A stretch of DNA of 64,000 nt from Sphingobacterium corticibacterium (lineage in GTDB: Bacteria; Bacteroidota; Bacteroidia; Sphingobacteriales; Sphingobacteriaceae), in the NCBI RefSeq assembly GCF_004208525.1, contig NZ_SGIT01000002.1, positions 1 through 64,000 of the forward strand, written 5' to 3'. The position numbers and the translations under genes are program-made. The notes beneath the pieces are model-generated. The model saw only the letters and a list, made by a program, of their open reading frames with translations. It had not been told where the DNA came from and did not search any database. Positions 46,025 to 57,186 of this stretch are shown here, one piece after another (position 1 is the stretch's first letter; the number at the start of each line of letters is the position of its first letter).

Positions 46025-48487
46025 CTAGTTTAATTTGAAAAATTTGTACTTTTTTCCTGCCACCGTCTCTATATCGTACTCAAATACTTCTTTCAATTCA
46101 TTTCCTTTTAAAGAAGCATGTTCGGAAACCAAAACTTTCTGCCCAGGAATTGGATTGAGCAAAGCGTTTTGATTTTCTCCATCTGCTACTGACAACCCTA
46201 TTCCTTTAAGAGGAACATAAGAGCGTAAGCGTAATTTCCCACCTATTTTTGAGGTGATCTCAACGGTCTGTAGTGTGCCCTGATCCCAAGTCATATTTAC
46301 TTCAAACCCTCCGCGAGCAACAATTCCAGAAACAAAACCTGTATGCCAAACATCGGGAAGAGCTGGAAGTAGATGCACAGCACCGTCATGGCTTTGCAGA
46401 AGCATTTCCGCTACACCGGCCGTGAGTCCAAAGTTACCATCGATCTGAAACGGGGGATGCGCCGTAAACAAATTTGGGTACGTACGTCCATCTTTATTCT
46501 GCGCATCAGCAATTGTCAGCATATTATTGATAATCTTGTAAGCATGATTACCATCTAAGAGACGCGCCCACAAGTTTATTTTCCATCCGATGGACCACCC
46601 CGTCGCGAGATCTCCCCTGTAGTTTAGGGAATTACGAGCAGCCTCAAACAATTCTGGCGTCGTGTACGGGGATATCTGGTTACCCGGATATAAACCGTAC
46701 AAATGGGAAACATGTCTATGTTCACTTTTTGGATCGTCAATATCCTCTAACCACTCTTGCAGTTGTGTAAATTTTCCGATCTGCATAGGCGGAATACGTT
46801 GAGCAACCGCTTGCAATTTTGCGCTATAAAAATCATCTTCTCCTAATATTTCGTTAGCAAGAGCAGTCCTCATCAACATATCGAAGGCCAATTGATTATC
46901 CATCGTCACACCCGCAGAAATAGGTCCATGTTCAGGTGAGATAGAAGGCGACAACACCAGCCACCCTCTATCCTTGTACTGCGGATGTTCAATTAAGGTC
47001 GACAGCAAAAAGTCAGCAGCGCCCTTCATAATAGTATATGTTTCTTTCAGAAACTTTTTATCTCCGGTGTAGAGGTAATGCTCCCAAAGATGTTGTGTAA
47101 GCCACGTGCCCCCAGTAGGCCACATCCCCGCGGCAGCAAAATCGATCGGACCCGTTACGCGCCAGAGATCCGTGTTGTGATGGGCTACCCAACCATCTGC
47201 CCCATAAAGCTTACGTGCTGTTTCTCTACCGCTCTCGGCCAACTCCTTGACCATCTTGAATAATGGTTTATGCGTATCCGACAAGTTCGTCACTTCAGCT
47301 GGCCAATAGTTCATTTCTGTATTGATATTGATGGTATATTTGCTATCCCATGCTGGATGGAGCGATCGATTCCAAATGCCCTGGAGATTTGCGGGCTGTC
47401 CGTCTGGTTGTGATGAACTGATTAAAAGATATCGACCGAATTGTGCCAATAGCGTTACTAAAGATGGATCTTGCGTTGTTTTAAAGTTTGATATTCTGTC
47501 TGTGGTTGTTTGACTACTTGACACTTCATGACTGACCAACCCAAGCTTGAAACGATCAAACTGCTTCTTGTAAAACGCCGTATGTTGCTTTTTAGCCTTG
47601 CTATAGGACTTATCTACCGCCGATTGAACCTTCGCAGCAATATGCTCAGCACGCAGATCACCTACCGTTTTATAATCTATAAAATTTGTTCCAATTCCGA
47701 TATAGACTATGGCGGAAGTTGCGCCGGAAACACGAATAACACGATCATCAATTGCAGTTTTTCCATCCTGCTGCTTGACAGTTGTATGGGTCTGATACAC
47801 AATCTTCCCTTCAATTCCTTCGTGCGCAGTCCCATAGCCTTCTAAAACTAAGCTGTTACCTCTTTTAAAGACTTGATGTTCTGCTGGGTTTTTGTATGCT
47901 ACATTGAAATTTAACGCTCCTTTTTTACTGGCTGTAATTTTCATCACAATGACATCATCCGCAAATGAAGAAAATACTTCGCGGGTAAATGTTACGCCAT
48001 CGACGGTATATCGAGATAAGGCGATAGCTTTTTCGATATCTAATTCTCGGCAATAATCTTCATAACTTTCGTGTCCGTTAAAATCCAACAACACACTACC
48101 TGCAGTCTGGAAAGGCATGCCGTGCGTTTTGGTAAAGAAAGTCTCATTCAGCAATTGATCAGCCTCATTTGCTTTTCCTTCGAATACATATCGACGAACT
48201 ACTGGCAAGGCCTCCATCGCCCTTTCGTTATCATTGCGGTAAGGACCACCTCCATATATTGTTTCTTCATTCAATTGCAACTCTTCCTGCTGTGGTATAC
48301 CATACACCATCGCTCCTAAACGACCATTTCCGATAGGTAGTGCTTGCTCCCAGACCCCGTCTGTAACAGGCTTATCGTACCATAATTTTAACGGCTTCGA
48401 AACCTGTGCATAGGTGGATATGGAAAAACATAAGAGAATTACAATACCAACGCTGTGGAGGAAACTTTTGCCTTTGAATAAATACAT
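46025..48487 (-). CDS. GH95 family glycosidase (alpha-L-fucosidase or galactosidase type)
   Basis: An 820-residue exported protein with a signal peptide (TYAQ). The N-terminal beta domain holds [20 protein letters not shown] and [11 protein letters not shown]. An (alpha/alpha)6 barrel follows ([25 protein letters not shown]), then a C-terminal beta domain. Family 95 enzymes invert alpha-1,2-fucosyl or alpha-galactosyl linkages. In xylan loci such enzymes remove L-galactose or similar side groups from glucuronoxylan. Specificity here is not determined. Confidence 0.9.
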   Translation of the reverse strand: MYLFKGKSFLHSVGIVILLCFSISTYAQVSKPLKLWYDKPVTDGVWEQALPIGNGRLGAMVYGIPQQEELQLNEETIYGGGPYRNDNERAMEALPVVRRYVFEGKANEADQLLNETFFTKTHGMPFQTAGSVLLDFNGHESYEDYCRELDIEKAIALSRYTVDGVTFTREVFSSFADDVIVMKITASKKGALNFNVAYKNPAEHQVFKRGNSLVLEGYGTAHEGIEGKIVYQTHTTVKQQDGKTAIDDRVIRVSGATSAIVYIGIGTNFIDYKTVGDLRAEHIAAKVQSAVDKSYSKAKKQHTAFYKKQFDRFKLGLVSHEVSSSQTTTDRISNFKTTQDPSLVTLLAQFGRYLLISSSQPDGQPANLQGIWNRSLHPAWDSKYTININTEMNYWPAEVTNLSDTHKPLFKMVKELAESGRETARKLYGADGWVAHHNTDLWRVTGPIDFAAAGMWPTGGTWLTQHLWEHYLYTGDKKFLKETYTIMKGAADFLLSTLIEHPQYKDRGWLVLSPSISPEHGPISAGVTMDNQLAFDMLMRTALANEILGEDDFYSAKLQAVAQRIPPMQIGKFTQLQEWLEDIDDPKSEHRHVSHLYGLYPGNQISPYTTPELFEAARNSLNYRGDLATGWSIGWKINLWARLLDGNHAYKIINNMLTIADAQNKDGRTYPNLFTAHPPFQIDGNFGLTAGVAEMLLQSHDGAVHLLPALPDVWHTGFVSGIVARGGFEVNMTWDQGTLQTVEITSKIGGKLRLRSYVPLKGIGLSVADGENQNALLNPIPGQKVLVSEHASLKGNELKEVFEYDIETVAGKKYKFFKLN

Positions 48488-48509
48488 ATCGCTGTAATTG
48501 TGCTAAATA

Positions 48510-49340
48510 TTATTTAAATAAAAGTTGGGAAACCTGGTATAGATCATTTTTCCAAACGTTAAAGTCATGCCCACCTGGTTCGATATAATAGATGTGCGGC
48601 ACATCATTTTTTTCTAAATACTCGTGCGTTCTTGTTGTAAAATTAATCAATCGATCTTCGTCTCCACACGACAACCATAGCAACTGTAGCTGTTCTCTCG
48701 CTTTTTTCGGATCTGGTACAAGTTCCTCAGGTTGCTTTGTATTTGGAGCAGATGAAAACCCACCTACCCAGGAGAAAACATCTAAATTTCCCAAACCAAA
48801 ATTCAATGCTTGCCCACCACCCATCGATAGACCAAATAAAGCTCGGCTTGTGCGATCCGCATTGACGGCATAATGCTCTTCTACAAAAGGAATAAGATCC
48901 CTCAGCAAATCCTGTTCAAAGGTTGCGAACGCAGCAACTTTGTCTTTCTCCATAATATTGCCCGTCGCTCTATCATCTTTCATCGCACGACCATTTGGCA
49001 ATACAACAATCATGGGTTCTATTTTACCTTGAGCGTACAGATTATCTAAAATAATGTGTGGTACACCATTTTTAAACCACTCCAATTCGTCGCCTCCAAT
49101 GCCGTGCAATAAGTATAGCACAGGATATCTCTCTGCTGCATCATAACCGGGAGGTGTATAAATCAATGCCTTGCGCTTACTTCCTACGATTTTGGAATCA
49201 TAAACGACGGTGTCAATCTTCCCCCTGACAACGCCATCCTTCTCTTTGTCGAAACCTATCGGAGCAACGGCTATTTGACCAAAAGCCTCTGTTGATAAAA
49301 TCCATAGCACCATCAACATCACCGTACCTACAAATTTCAT
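48510..49340 (-). CDS. CE1-type esterase (acetylxylan or feruloyl esterase)
   Basis: A 276-residue exported alpha/beta hydrolase with GLSMGG (nucleophile Ser172), YLLHGIGGDE, GGHDFNVWK (His) and PNGRA, the pattern of the esterase D/CE1 family in Bacteroidota PULs. It has no CBM48. It would remove acetyl or feruloyl groups from xylan. Its ATG overlaps the transketolase stop by four bases (ATGA), showing translational coupling. Confidence 0.87.
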   Translation of the reverse strand: MKFVGTVMLMVLWILSTEAFGQIAVAPIGFDKEKDGVVRGKIDTVVYDSKIVGSKRKALIYTPPGYDAAERYPVLYLLHGIGGDELEWFKNGVPHIILDNLYAQGKIEPMIVVLPNGRAMKDDRATGNIMEKDKVAAFATFEQDLLRDLIPFVEEHYAVNADRTSRALFGLSMGGGQALNFGLGNLDVFSWVGGFSSAPNTKQPEELVPDPKKAREQLQLLWLSCGDEDRLINFTTRTHEYLEKNDVPHIYYIEPGGHDFNVWKNDLYQVSQLLFK

Positions 49341-50320
49341 ACGCTTTCTATTAATGATTTCACCATGATACGTCTATCCATTACCTTATGCACAGCAATG
49401 ATAATAGCTTCGGCGTTCAAGCCATATTTTTCCATCAGCTGCTCCGGCTTTCCAGATTCGCCAAAGCTATCATCGACCGCAACATACTCTTGGGGTGTAG
49501 GAAGTTCCCTTGCCAACAGCTGAGCCACACTGTCTCCGAGTCCACCTAAGCGATTATGCTCTTCGGCAGTCACAACACATCCCGTTTTGCGAATCGATTT
49601 CAATATCGCTTCCTCATCAAGCGGTTTAATCGTATGAATATTAATAATTTCTGCATCAATGCCAAGACGTTCCAATAGCTGTCCAGCTTTTATCGCCTCC
49701 CAAACCAGATGTCCTGTCGCGACAATGGTCACATCGGCTCCTTCGTTTAAAATCACCGCCTCACCAATATTAAAACCCTGATCTTCAGGAGTAAACACAG
49801 GCACTACCGGTCGCCCGAAACGTAAGTAAACAGGCCCATCATATGCTGCAGCGGCAATCGTAGCCGCCTTCGTCTGATTATAGTCACAAGGATTAATGAC
49901 TACCATCCCAGGAAGCATTTTCATCAGTCCAATGTCTTCTAAAATCTGGTGAGTTGCGCCGTCTTCTCCTAAAGTCAAACCTGCATGTGATGCCGCTATC
50001 TTCACATTTTTATTGGAGTATGCTATTGATTGTCGAATTTGATCATAGACGCGTCCAGTGGAAAAATTAGCAAATGTTCCAGTAAATGGAATTTTCCCTC
50101 CGATAGTTAATCCCGCTGCGATGCCCATCATATTTGCTTCCGCGATACCAATCTGAAAAAAACGTTCTGGAAATTCTTTAATAAAATCATTCATTTTCAG
50201 AGAGCCTATCAAATCAGCACATAGCGCGACGACACGCTTATCCCGTTTGCCAGCTTCCAGCAAACCTGCTCCAAAACCTGACCGTGTATCCTTTGATTCC
50301 GTGTAGGTATATTTTTTCAT
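49337..50320 (-). CDS. Transketolase C-terminal subunit
   Basis: A 327-residue half transketolase holding the pyrimidine-binding domain (GDSVAQLL, FTGTFANFSTGRVYDQIRQS) and the C-terminal domain. It pairs with the preceding gene to make one thiamine-diphosphate enzyme. It links xylulose-5-phosphate from xylose to the pentose-phosphate pathway. Split transketolases are common in Bacteroidota and other bacteria. An 18-base gap separates the genes. Confidence 0.93.
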   Translation of the reverse strand: MKKYTYTESKDTRSGFGAGLLEAGKRDKRVVALCADLIGSLKMNDFIKEFPERFFQIGIAEANMMGIAAGLTIGGKIPFTGTFANFSTGRVYDQIRQSIAYSNKNVKIAASHAGLTLGEDGATHQILEDIGLMKMLPGMVVINPCDYNQTKAATIAAAAYDGPVYLRFGRPVVPVFTPEDQGFNIGEAVILNEGADVTIVATGHLVWEAIKAGQLLERLGIDAEIINIHTIKPLDEEAILKSIRKTGCVVTAEEHNRLGGLGDSVAQLLARELPTPQEYVAVDDSFGESGKPEQLMEKYGLNAEAIIIAVHKVMDRRIMVKSLIESV

Positions 50321-50337
50321 TACTTCGTTCTAATTTA

Positions 50338-51195
50338 TTAATAATCTCCTAAAGACTCTCTATTTTGCCCAAGGGCAGATGCTAACTGATCGTCGTTTGG
50401 TGCCACACCGTGCCACTTATGCGAACCCATCATAAAATCTACACCATGCCCCATCTCCGTATGTAATAAAATGACCGTAGGCCGACCATTACCGGATAAT
50501 TCTTTCGCCTTATATAGACCATTAACAACAGACTGCATATGATTGCCACGTTCAATGTCTAGCACATTCCATCCAAACGCCTCCCATTTACCACGAAGGT
50601 TGCCGAGTGAGAGTATTTCTGCCGTTGGACCGTCAATTTGGGCGCCATTATAATCGACGATTGCGATAAGGTTATCCATCTTATTGTGTGGCGCATACAG
50701 TGCTGCTTCCCAGATTTGACCTTCCTGCAGCTCTCCATCCCCCATCAGTACAAAAATGAAGCTATCATCACTATTCAACTTTTTTGCCTGAGCGGCACCG
50801 ATTGCAACAGATAAACCTTGCCCCAAAGAGCCCGACGAAATACGAATACCAGGAAGTCCTTCGTGTGTTGTTGGATGTCCTTGGACACGTGAATTTATTT
50901 TCCGGAAAGTAGCGAGCTCTTCGACAGGAAAGTAACCCGACCGACCTAGCACACTGTAGAATACGGGAGATATATGGCCATTTGATAGAAAAAAAAGATC
51001 CTCACCGATTCCATCGACATCAAATCCTTCTTTTCTATCCATAACCTCAAAATAAAGCGATACCAACAACTCCGTACATCCTAAGGATCCCCCTGGGTGT
51101 CCAGATTGACAAGCATGTACCATCCGTACAATGTCACGTCGAACCTGTGACGCAATTTCTTCTAAATTATGTATACTATTCTTCGTCATCACCAT
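50338..51195 (-). CDS. Transketolase N-terminal subunit
   Basis: A 285-residue thiamine-diphosphate-binding half: GHPGGSLGCTELL, and the GDGELQEGQIWE motif that binds the diphosphate with NxA/N-type ligands. Followed by the C-terminal subunit gene in the same operon. It is the first intact gene of the leftward operon after the transaldolase remnant. Confidence 0.93.
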   Translation of the reverse strand: MVMTKNSIHNLEEIASQVRRDIVRMVHACQSGHPGGSLGCTELLVSLYFEVMDRKEGFDVDGIGEDLFFLSNGHISPVFYSVLGRSGYFPVEELATFRKINSRVQGHPTTHEGLPGIRISSGSLGQGLSVAIGAAQAKKLNSDDSFIFVLMGDGELQEGQIWEAALYAPHNKMDNLIAIVDYNGAQIDGPTAEILSLGNLRGKWEAFGWNVLDIERGNHMQSVVNGLYKAKELSGNGRPTVILLHTEMGHGVDFMMGSHKWHGVAPNDDQLASALGQNRESLGDY

Positions 51196-51197
51196 TT

Positions 51198-51428
51198 CTA
51201 AATATTTTGTTCTGCTACACGTTTATGATCGGCTAAAAATTTTGCTAAACCACTTTCGGTCAGCGGATGCTCTAATAGGCTTGCTATTAAAGATAAGGTC
51301 TTGTCATCACATGCGCTCCAATCTTTACAAAGCCCAGAAGATGAATTCGTTGTCACGCCATCAAGCACGCCTAAATATTGCGCCTGTTGAATTTGGTCAG
51401 GGTGTGCTGTGTCTATAAAAAATTGCAT
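51198..51428 (-). pseudogene. fsa: Transaldolase/Fsa-type gene with internal in-frame deletion
   Basis: The first 27 residues ([20 protein letters not shown], then VLDGVTTN) match the start of fructose-6-phosphate aldolase/small transaldolase. The last 30 ([20 protein letters not shown]) match its end. About 140 central residues, with the Schiff-base Lys, are missing, and the join keeps the frame. The protein cannot be a transaldolase. The intact transketolase genes follow 2 bases later, and an intact transaldolase is presumably elsewhere. Confidence 0.8.
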
Positions 51429-52114
51429 ATTATAATTAGATATTATTTTCTAGTACGTATTTCTATTGGCTACTGGAATAGCGTCCTATGCTCTAAGCCT
51501 ATAAATTCAGAACAAGATATGCTATCCCCACTTAAATTATTCAGCTAGCGTATGGCTAAACTACGAACTTACTTCGTTGGAAACGAAGTGACAATGTCTT
51601 TAATTGATAAAAAACAGAGTTAATGATAAATAAAAGACATAATATGAAATAAACAGAAAGCGATTTGAAACATTTATTTAGAGAAAACAAATACTTCTTA
51701 TCTTAATTCCAATTTGATAAGGCAAATAGCAACACCACTTAAAATAAACATTAAAACATTGATAATAAACAAATTAACAAAACATGTTACCAATAGAAAT
51801 CAGAATGAAACACAAAAATTTTAGTGCTTGAAATGTTTTAATGACATTTACCATCCAATAACCAACACATATTTTGTTGCTAACATAGAAAGAACCTAGA
51901 GGTAGCTCTTTATTTTAGAGACAAGATTGAATGTAAATGTAGAGAGGAAGTAATACATAACTAATTTCATACAAACCATTTTTAAACAGACGATATGCTT
52001 AACACAAACAGTCCATGAGAATTTTCGTATAAATCACGATGTACAAAGGGCAGGAAAACTTGCTAACCGTTGCCTTCTTTTAAACTTTTTTTTTATAATC
52101 AATTAAAATAAACT
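51429..52114. other. Divergent promoter region between the two xylan operons
   Basis: These 686 bases are AT-rich and hold no gene. The leftward glycosidase operon and the rightward Xus cassette start on either side, so both promoters should lie here. I found no exact TAnnTTTG at standard spacing, and no clear operator repeat. A long region fits control by a distal activator. Confidence 0.6.
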
Positions 52115-55100
52115 ATGATGACAGAATCTACTAATTCTCCTTGGAGATATTGGCGGTGTGTGGAGCGTTTATCCTACCGATCAGTGATCAGCCTTTTTGT
52201 CGGGTTACTGAGCTCCATAACGATTGCCTTTGCCCAAAACACGCGTACGATACGCGGTACTGTTGTAGACCAAAATCAAGTTCCCATAGAAAACGTAAAC
52301 CTTACCATAATGGGATCCCGCAACAGTGTTTTTACCGACACGGACGGAAATTTCATCTTAAATCAAGTGTCCAATAATGCAAAAGTACTGGTTGTTTCTA
52401 AAGTTGGGTACAATCGCTCTGAAGTCACCTTAGGAAACCAAACGCAACTACGCATCGTATTAAACGATTACGCTATTGATATCGAAGAAACCGTCGTTGT
52501 TGGATACGGGACGCAAAAGAAAGAAAGCGTTGTAGGCTCTATTGTGCAAACAACAGGCGAAGTGCTCCAACGGACGGGCGGTGTCACCAATCTAGGCCAA
52601 GCGCTTACCGGGAATCTTCCTGGCTTAGTCACAACATCATCGACCGGTATGCCCGGCGCTGAAGATCCACAAATCCTAATCCGAGCGCAAACCTCGTGGA
52701 ACAACAGCAGCCCGCTCATTCTCGTAGACGGTATCGAACGTTCCATCAGTTCGGTAGATATCTCGTCAGTGGAGAGTATATCTGTCTTAAAAGATGCTTC
52801 TGCGACAGCTGTATTCGGCGTAAAAGGTGCAAATGGTGTCATACTTGTGACAACAAAACAGGGGAAAAAAGGAAAAGCGAATATTCAAATCCGGTCAAAT
52901 ATGACTGCCAAAGCCGCTTCTAAACTTCCTGAAAAATACGACTCATTTGACGCCCTACTACTAAAAAACGAGACCATAACACGTGAAATGTTGCTCAAAG
53001 GTGAAGCTTGGAACTCCTACAGACCACTCGCTATACTAAACAAGTATCGCAACCCGGCTACCGATGAAGAAAGAGACCGATATCCAAATGTAGATTGGGA
53101 AAAGGAGCTATTTAAAGACCATGCCCTATCCCATAATACAAGCGCAAGTGTATCTGGAGGTTCCGATTTCGTTACGTATTTCGCAAACGTCGATTTTGTG
53201 TACGAAGGAGACTTATTTAAGACCTTCCAAAATGGGCGTGGTTATAATTCAGGTTATGGGTATACCCGTACAAATGTTCGTAGCAATCTCAATTTTAATC
53301 TGACCGAAACAACGACTTTCTCTACCAAATTATTTGGTTCGAATGGCGTACGAAAGGTGCCTTGGGGTGCTTCAGATAATGATGCAGGATTTTGGGCTTC
53401 GGCTTATCGAACTTCTCCAGATGCCATGTGGCCGATCTATTCCGATGGAACTTGGGGTTATTACGCACCAAAAAATGCGGATGTACCCAACTCGGTTTAT
53501 ACCTTGGCCATGTCTGGTATTGAGAAAAAAACGAGAAATCAACTGACAACCGATTTTACCTTGCAACAAGATTTGAAAATGATTCTGTCTGGATTAAATG
53601 CCAGGGTCAATTTTTCACTTGATAATACATTTCAAGAAATCGATCGTGGAATCAATGACCTGTACAACGGTGCGCAGCGTAAATGGGTAAATCCTGAAAC
53701 CGGTGAGATTGATTATGCGGAAAAAATAAATACGGGCACTCAACTAGACTACACAGATGGCGTTCGTTGGTCTACCGAATCGGGAGCCGTAGATATTGGC
53801 GCCATGTATAGAAGAACCAATTATTCTTTTCAACTCAACTACGCGAATAAATTCGGAAAGCATGATGTATCCGCAATGGGATTATTTATGCGGGAGAAAT
53901 TAGCCACAGGAAGTATGTTTGCTCGCTTCCGGGAAGATTGGGTATTTCGGACAACCTATAATTATGATTTACGGTATTTTTTGGAAGTAAACGGTGCATA
54001 TAACGGCTCTGAACAATTCGGGCCGGATTACCGTTTTGATTTTTTCCCTTCCTTTTCTGCTGGGTGGACCTTATCCAATGAGCGGTTCTTAAAAAATCAG
54101 TCTATCGTCAACCTATTAAAAGTGCGCGGTTCTTGGGGAAGAATTGGTGACGACAATGTGGACGGACGTTGGCTATATGCTGATCAATGGGCTTTTGGTG
54201 GAAACAGCGTCATGGGCGATATCCCTACCAATACACCTTATTCCTATTACAGAATTACCCAGCTGGGAAATCCTAACATTGCGTGGGAAACAGCAGAAAA
54301 ACGAAATATTGGGATTGACTTTGGCTTTCTAAGCAATAAAATAACCGGTAGTGTCGATTTTTTCAATGACCATAGAACCGACATCATTATTGCTGGTGGA
54401 TCGCGCGCGATTCCTTCTTATTTTGGGGTAAGCGCACCACGTGCGAATCTAGGAGAGGTAAAAGGTAAGGGGTACGAAATTGAATTAGGTTTAAACCACA
54501 CGTTTAGCAATGGACTCACGTTGTGGGCGAACACGAATATGACCCACGCGGTCAATACGGTAATTTTTAGGGATGACCCACCGCTCAGACCTGATTACCA
54601 AAGAAATGCATTCCATCCACTAGGACAAAGCCGAAGTTATCAGGATCACGGATTTTTACAGAGCTGGGACGATGTCCTAGGGAGTACCCAACGTAATGTC
54701 AACAATAATGATAAATTGCCAGGTGACTACAATATTATTGATTTCAACGGAGACGGAGTAATCAATGATCAAGATGTGATTGCCTACAAGTATTCCTCTT
54801 CTCCTCAAAACACCTACAATGCCTCGATTGGTTTAGAGTGGAAAGGCTGGAATCTTTTTTTCCAATTCTACGGAGTGAATAACGTCACGCGCGAAGTTTC
54901 CTTCCCTACCTTTCACTCCACATCGAACGTAGCCTTTGTAGAAGGCAGTTATTGGAATCTGGATCGCGGCGGAGATATTCCATACCCTAGGTGGACCACT
55001 ACACTCGGCCCGGAAGCATCTGGTACCCGTTATCAATATGATGGTTCCTATGTGCGTCTTAAAAATGCAGAGTTAGGATATAGGTTAGCCGGAAATTTCA

Positions 55101-55267
55101 CCAAACGCTTCGGCATCAATAGCTGTAGAATTTACCTCAATGGCAACAACCTGTTCTTATGGACAAAAATGCCGGATGATCGTGAATCTAATTTCGCTGG
55201 CAACTCAAGTTTTGGCGCATATCCGACTATGCGACGCGTGAACTTAGGCTTGGACATTACCTTTTAA
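52115..55267 (+). CDS. xusA: XusA-like SusC TonB-dependent xylan transporter
   Basis: A 1050-residue outer-membrane transporter. It has a signal peptide with a longish 25-residue polar start, ending AFAQ at about 40. A CarboxypepD_reg-like domain (TIRGTVVDQN...) and a plug (SISVLKDASATAVFGVKGANG) follow, with a barrel ending DITF. It is the first gene of a SusC-SusD-SusC-SusD-lipoprotein-GH10 run, the order of the Xus cassette in xylan-degrading Bacteroidota, so it probably imports xylo-oligosaccharides. Confidence 0.92.
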   Translation: MMTESTNSPWRYWRCVERLSYRSVISLFVGLLSSITIAFAQNTRTIRGTVVDQNQVPIENVNLTIMGSRNSVFTDTDGNFILNQVSNNAKVLVVSKVGYNRSEVTLGNQTQLRIVLNDYAIDIEETVVVGYGTQKKESVVGSIVQTTGEVLQRTGGVTNLGQALTGNLPGLVTTSSTGMPGAEDPQILIRAQTSWNNSSPLILVDGIERSISSVDISSVESISVLKDASATAVFGVKGANGVILVTTKQGKKGKANIQIRSNMTAKAASKLPEKYDSFDALLLKNETITREMLLKGEAWNSYRPLAILNKYRNPATDEERDRYPNVDWEKELFKDHALSHNTSASVSGGSDFVTYFANVDFVYEGDLFKTFQNGRGYNSGYGYTRTNVRSNLNFNLTETTTFSTKLFGSNGVRKVPWGASDNDAGFWASAYRTSPDAMWPIYSDGTWGYYAPKNADVPNSVYTLAMSGIEKKTRNQLTTDFTLQQDLKMILSGLNARVNFSLDNTFQEIDRGINDLYNGAQRKWVNPETGEIDYAEKINTGTQLDYTDGVRWSTESGAVDIGAMYRRTNYSFQLNYANKFGKHDVSAMGLFMREKLATGSMFARFREDWVFRTTYNYDLRYFLEVNGAYNGSEQFGPDYRFDFFPSFSAGWTLSNERFLKNQSIVNLLKVRGSWGRIGDDNVDGRWLYADQWAFGGNSVMGDIPTNTPYSYYRITQLGNPNIAWETAEKRNIGIDFGFLSNKITGSVDFFNDHRTDIIIAGGSRAIPSYFGVSAPRANLGEVKGKGYEIELGLNHTFSNGLTLWANTNMTHAVNTVIFRDDPPLRPDYQRNAFHPLGQSRSYQDHGFLQSWDDVLGSTQRNVNNNDKLPGDYNIIDFNGDGVINDQDVIAYKYSSSPQNTYNASIGLEWKGWNLFFQFYGVNNVTREVSFPTFHSTSNVAFVEGSYWNLDRGGDIPYPRWTTTLGPEASGTRYQYDGSYVRLKNAELGYRLAGNFTKRFGINSCRIYLNGNNLFLWTKMPDDRESNFAGNSSFGAYPTMRRVNLGLDITF

Positions 55268-55278
55268 ATGAATTAAAG

Positions 55279-57165
55279 ATGAGAAATCGTTATAACAAAA
55301 TACTTGTCACTGTTTTTTTAATTTTTACGGTGACCGGTATTGTGTCGTGCAAGAAGTATCTTGACAAGGCACCAAACAGTGATATTGAAACCGCGGAGGT
55401 TTTTAAGAATTTTAGAAATTTCCAAGGGTTTACAGAAGAACTATATAATTGCATTCCGTTGGTTTCCGCCTCCGAATACCACAATAATTGGAATTTTGGT
55501 GAGGATGAATACTGGGAAATCGGCGAGACACGGCTCATGGCCAATGCGGTCGATCAGGGCGACTACTGGGGTTGGAACACTCGTTACTATAGTTGGTTCA
55601 AAACCGGTGGCAATCCACAAACCGATGAAAGGTTCCAAAAGGGTAATCTATGGGGCCTATCTTGGTACGCGATACGGAAGGCGAATGTAGGAATTGCCAA
55701 TCTAGATTTAATGCAGGATGCCACCGCTGAGGAGAAAAATCTGATAGCCGGCCAGTTGTACTTCTTTCGCGGGTGGTTTCATTTTATGCTGATGCAGTAT
55801 TGGGGCGGCCTACCGTATATCGACACAGCCCTCCCCAGCGACGAGACCGTAGCCGTACAACGACTTGGGTATAGAGAAACAGCAGACAAAGCAGCTTTTG
55901 ATTTTCAAAAAGCGGCGGAACTGCTTCCCGTCAATTGGGACGAGACCACAGCGGGACGACAAACCTTAGGGAACAATAATTTTCGGACAAATAAAATTAT
56001 GGCGCTTGCGTATCTCGGTAAAAATTATCTATGGGCAGCGAGTCCCTTGATGAATAAAGAGTTGACAGGTAGTACTTCTTACGACACGGAATACGCAAAA
56101 AAAGCAGCAGATGCGTTTACTCAGGCACTACAAATAATCGAATCAACCAATCGATACGAGCTGGCCACTTTTTCACAATACACCCAACTATTTTATACCC
56201 ATAACCAAAATGGAAGACTGCCTGGCTTGAAAGAAGCTATTTTTGTAGAAAACTTGACTCAAAGCAACGGTCGCTGGCGGTGGAATCAAGTAAACGACTA
56301 CCGTCCGACCACCATTAACGCATCAGGGATAAAGGTATATCCAACAGCAAACTACGTCGATTACTATGGCATGGCTAATGGACTTCCCCTACCTGCGGAC
56401 GTCAGTCAAAGCGATCCCGAATCTGGTTACGACTCGGAATATCCATGGCGAGACCGCGATCCACGCTTTTATCATGATATCATCATCGACGGAGAAAGGT
56501 GTGTTTCGCGTGCAGGTAGTGTCGCGAGCAACGAATTTAGGCAATACGCCAGCTTATTCACCGGAGGTTTTTACCGCACCAATGATCCCGCAAAAGCTGT
56601 CGTAACCGGCTATATGAATTCCAAATTCACGAACAAACTAATGAACGATCACGACGGTTTTATGGAAAACAACATATTTGTACTTAGTTTCATGCGTTTG
56701 GCGGACGTGTACCTCATGTATGCGGAGGCCACTGCGGTAGGATACGGCAGTCCGCAAAGCCGCGTAGGCAGCTATACACTAACAGCGGTTGAAGCCGTAA
56801 ACAAAATCAGGCAACGTGCAGGTGTAGATCCTGTAAACGAAAAATTTTTAAGTTCAACCAATGCCTTTATGAGCGAAGTGCGCAGGGAACGAGCTGTAGA
56901 ACTTGCTTTCGAAGGGCATCGATTCGTGGATCTGCGCCGATGGCTATTATTAACTGAACATCCCTACAACGTAAAAAAAGCTGTACATTTTGATCGTGGC
57001 ATGCCCAATGAGCAAGTTTACGCAGACCCGAGGAATGCAAGAGTATTGAATTTTAGGCAAACGGTGGTAGTCGAAAGGAAGCTCGAACAAAAACATTATT
57101 GGTTTCCGTTTCTTCGAAGCGACGTGACAATGTATGAAGGGTTTCAACAAAACCCAGGTTGGTAA
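55279..57165 (+). CDS. xusB: XusB-like SusD surface lipoprotein
   Basis: A 628-residue SusD-type lipoprotein (IVSC, Cys24) with the usual helical N-terminus (KKYLDKAPNSD), LTAVEAVNKIRQRAGVDP and GHRFVDLRRWLLL, ending NPGW. It starts 11 bases after xusA and forms the lid over it. Binds xylan fragments at the surface, by cassette context. Confidence 0.92.
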   Translation: MRNRYNKILVTVFLIFTVTGIVSCKKYLDKAPNSDIETAEVFKNFRNFQGFTEELYNCIPLVSASEYHNNWNFGEDEYWEIGETRLMANAVDQGDYWGWNTRYYSWFKTGGNPQTDERFQKGNLWGLSWYAIRKANVGIANLDLMQDATAEEKNLIAGQLYFFRGWFHFMLMQYWGGLPYIDTALPSDETVAVQRLGYRETADKAAFDFQKAAELLPVNWDETTAGRQTLGNNNFRTNKIMALAYLGKNYLWAASPLMNKELTGSTSYDTEYAKKAADAFTQALQIIESTNRYELATFSQYTQLFYTHNQNGRLPGLKEAIFVENLTQSNGRWRWNQVNDYRPTTINASGIKVYPTANYVDYYGMANGLPLPADVSQSDPESGYDSEYPWRDRDPRFYHDIIIDGERCVSRAGSVASNEFRQYASLFTGGFYRTNDPAKAVVTGYMNSKFTNKLMNDHDGFMENNIFVLSFMRLADVYLMYAEATAVGYGSPQSRVGSYTLTAVEAVNKIRQRAGVDPVNEKFLSSTNAFMSEVRRERAVELAFEGHRFVDLRRWLLLTEHPYNVKKAVHFDRGMPNEQVYADPRNARVLNFRQTVVVERKLEQKHYWFPFLRSDVTMYEGFQQNPGW

Positions 57166-57186
57166 TTTAACTTAAGAGGAAAAACG

